This document shows positions 8,063 to 8,426 of a DNA stretch of 8,426 nucleotides, in pieces. The first letter of the stretch is position 1. Each line of letters opens with the position of its first letter. The DNA is from an uncultured Pseudomonadaceae bacterium (lineage in GTDB: Bacteria; Pseudomonadota; Gammaproteobacteria; Pseudomonadales; Pseudomonadaceae). Position numbers and translations under genes: made by a program. Location: NCBI GenBank assembly GCA_947630465.1, contig CANRHT010000085.1, positions 1 to 8,426 on the forward strand, written 5' to 3'. Below the pieces are notes generated by a model. The model was not told the origin of the DNA, ran no database searches, and saw only the letters and a list, made by a program, of their open reading frames with translations.

Positions 8063-8184
8063 GGTGGCTCCCCAGCGCTATCGAGATCTACGCCCTGACA
8101 TCGACAACGCCTATAGATGACGCGATTCACCTTGCACCTTACTCAGTCACCAACAGCATCACCGACAGACAGGCGCAGCGCGTT
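8063..8184 (-). other. mreB-mreC intergenic region (122 bp)
   Basis: This gap separates the mreB stop from the mreC start. Its end carries the mreC Shine-Dalgarno. A 7-codon ORF (ATG at 8101, TAG at 8080-8078) lies in frame with mreC just upstream. A short tandem repeat AAGGTGC/AAGGTGA lies at about 8128-8140. I found no T-tract hairpin and no clear -35/-10 pair. The gap is long enough for an mreCD promoter, but the sequence does not show one I can defend. Confidence 0.5.
8068..8073 (-). promoter_or_regulatory. Ribosome binding site of mreC
   Basis: GGGGAG on the minus strand, followed by CCACC and then the ATT at 8062. The match to the anti-Shine-Dalgarno and the 5-nt spacing are near ideal. 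No ATG, GTG or TTG codon lies at a suitable distance in the mreC frame, which is the main sequence evidence that ATT is used as the initiator. Confidence 0.7.

Positions 8185-8426
<242 letters not shown>

Noticed and set aside
7677..8120. 147-codon plus-strand ORF opposite mreC
   Set aside because: It is the complement of a well-supported mreC, has no domain I recognise, is rich in Ser/Arg/Asn as antisense frames often are, and lacks a credible ribosome binding site.
8081..8184. Promoter for mreC in the mreB-mreC gap (TATAGG near 8110; TTGTCG with TCGATA near 8105-8078)
   Set aside because: Each has at most a partial match to one box and no acceptable partner at 16-18 bp.

Overview
The window is an 8.4 kb piece of a gammaproteobacterial chromosome carrying conserved housekeeping genes. 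The protein sequences, especially RNase G, MreC, MreD and YhdP, read most like those of pseudomonads. Base composition looks close to balanced rather than the high GC of typical Pseudomonas, so a moderate-GC relative in Pseudomonadaceae is my best guess. That placement is inference from remembered families, not from a search.

Layout. Positions 1-1155 (+) hold the C-terminal two thirds of recN, the SMC-like DNA repair ATPase; its N-terminal Walker A part lies before the window. Everything else is on the minus strand and, read in transcription order, runs from the right edge: 3' end of mreB (8426-8185), mreC (8062-7142), mreD (7140-6652), rng encoding RNase G (6494-5037), and yhdP (5011-1181). 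recN and yhdP converge with only 25 bp between their stop codons. Gaps are short (122 bp mreB-mreC, 1 bp mreC-mreD, 157 bp mreD-rng, 25 bp rng-yhdP); no stretch over 300 bp lacks a gene.

The minus-strand genes form the familiar envelope cluster. MreB, MreC and MreD are the cytoskeletal and membrane parts of the rod-shape elongation complex. RNase G matures 16S rRNA and turns over some mRNAs. YhdP is a giant AsmA-like inner-membrane protein implicated in moving phospholipids to the outer membrane.

Points departing from the usual picture: (i) the best-supported start of mreC is the rare codon ATT at 8062, with a strong Shine-Dalgarno and exact alignment to the E. coli MreC start; (ii) maf (yhdE), usually between mreD and rng, is absent; (iii) recN sits downstream of yhdP, where tldD or a nitrilase-like gene is common; (iv) a terminator-like hairpin for recN lies inside the 3' coding end of yhdP. 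I found no mobile element, CRISPR array, RNA gene, toxin-antitoxin, defence system or other new multi-gene system here.
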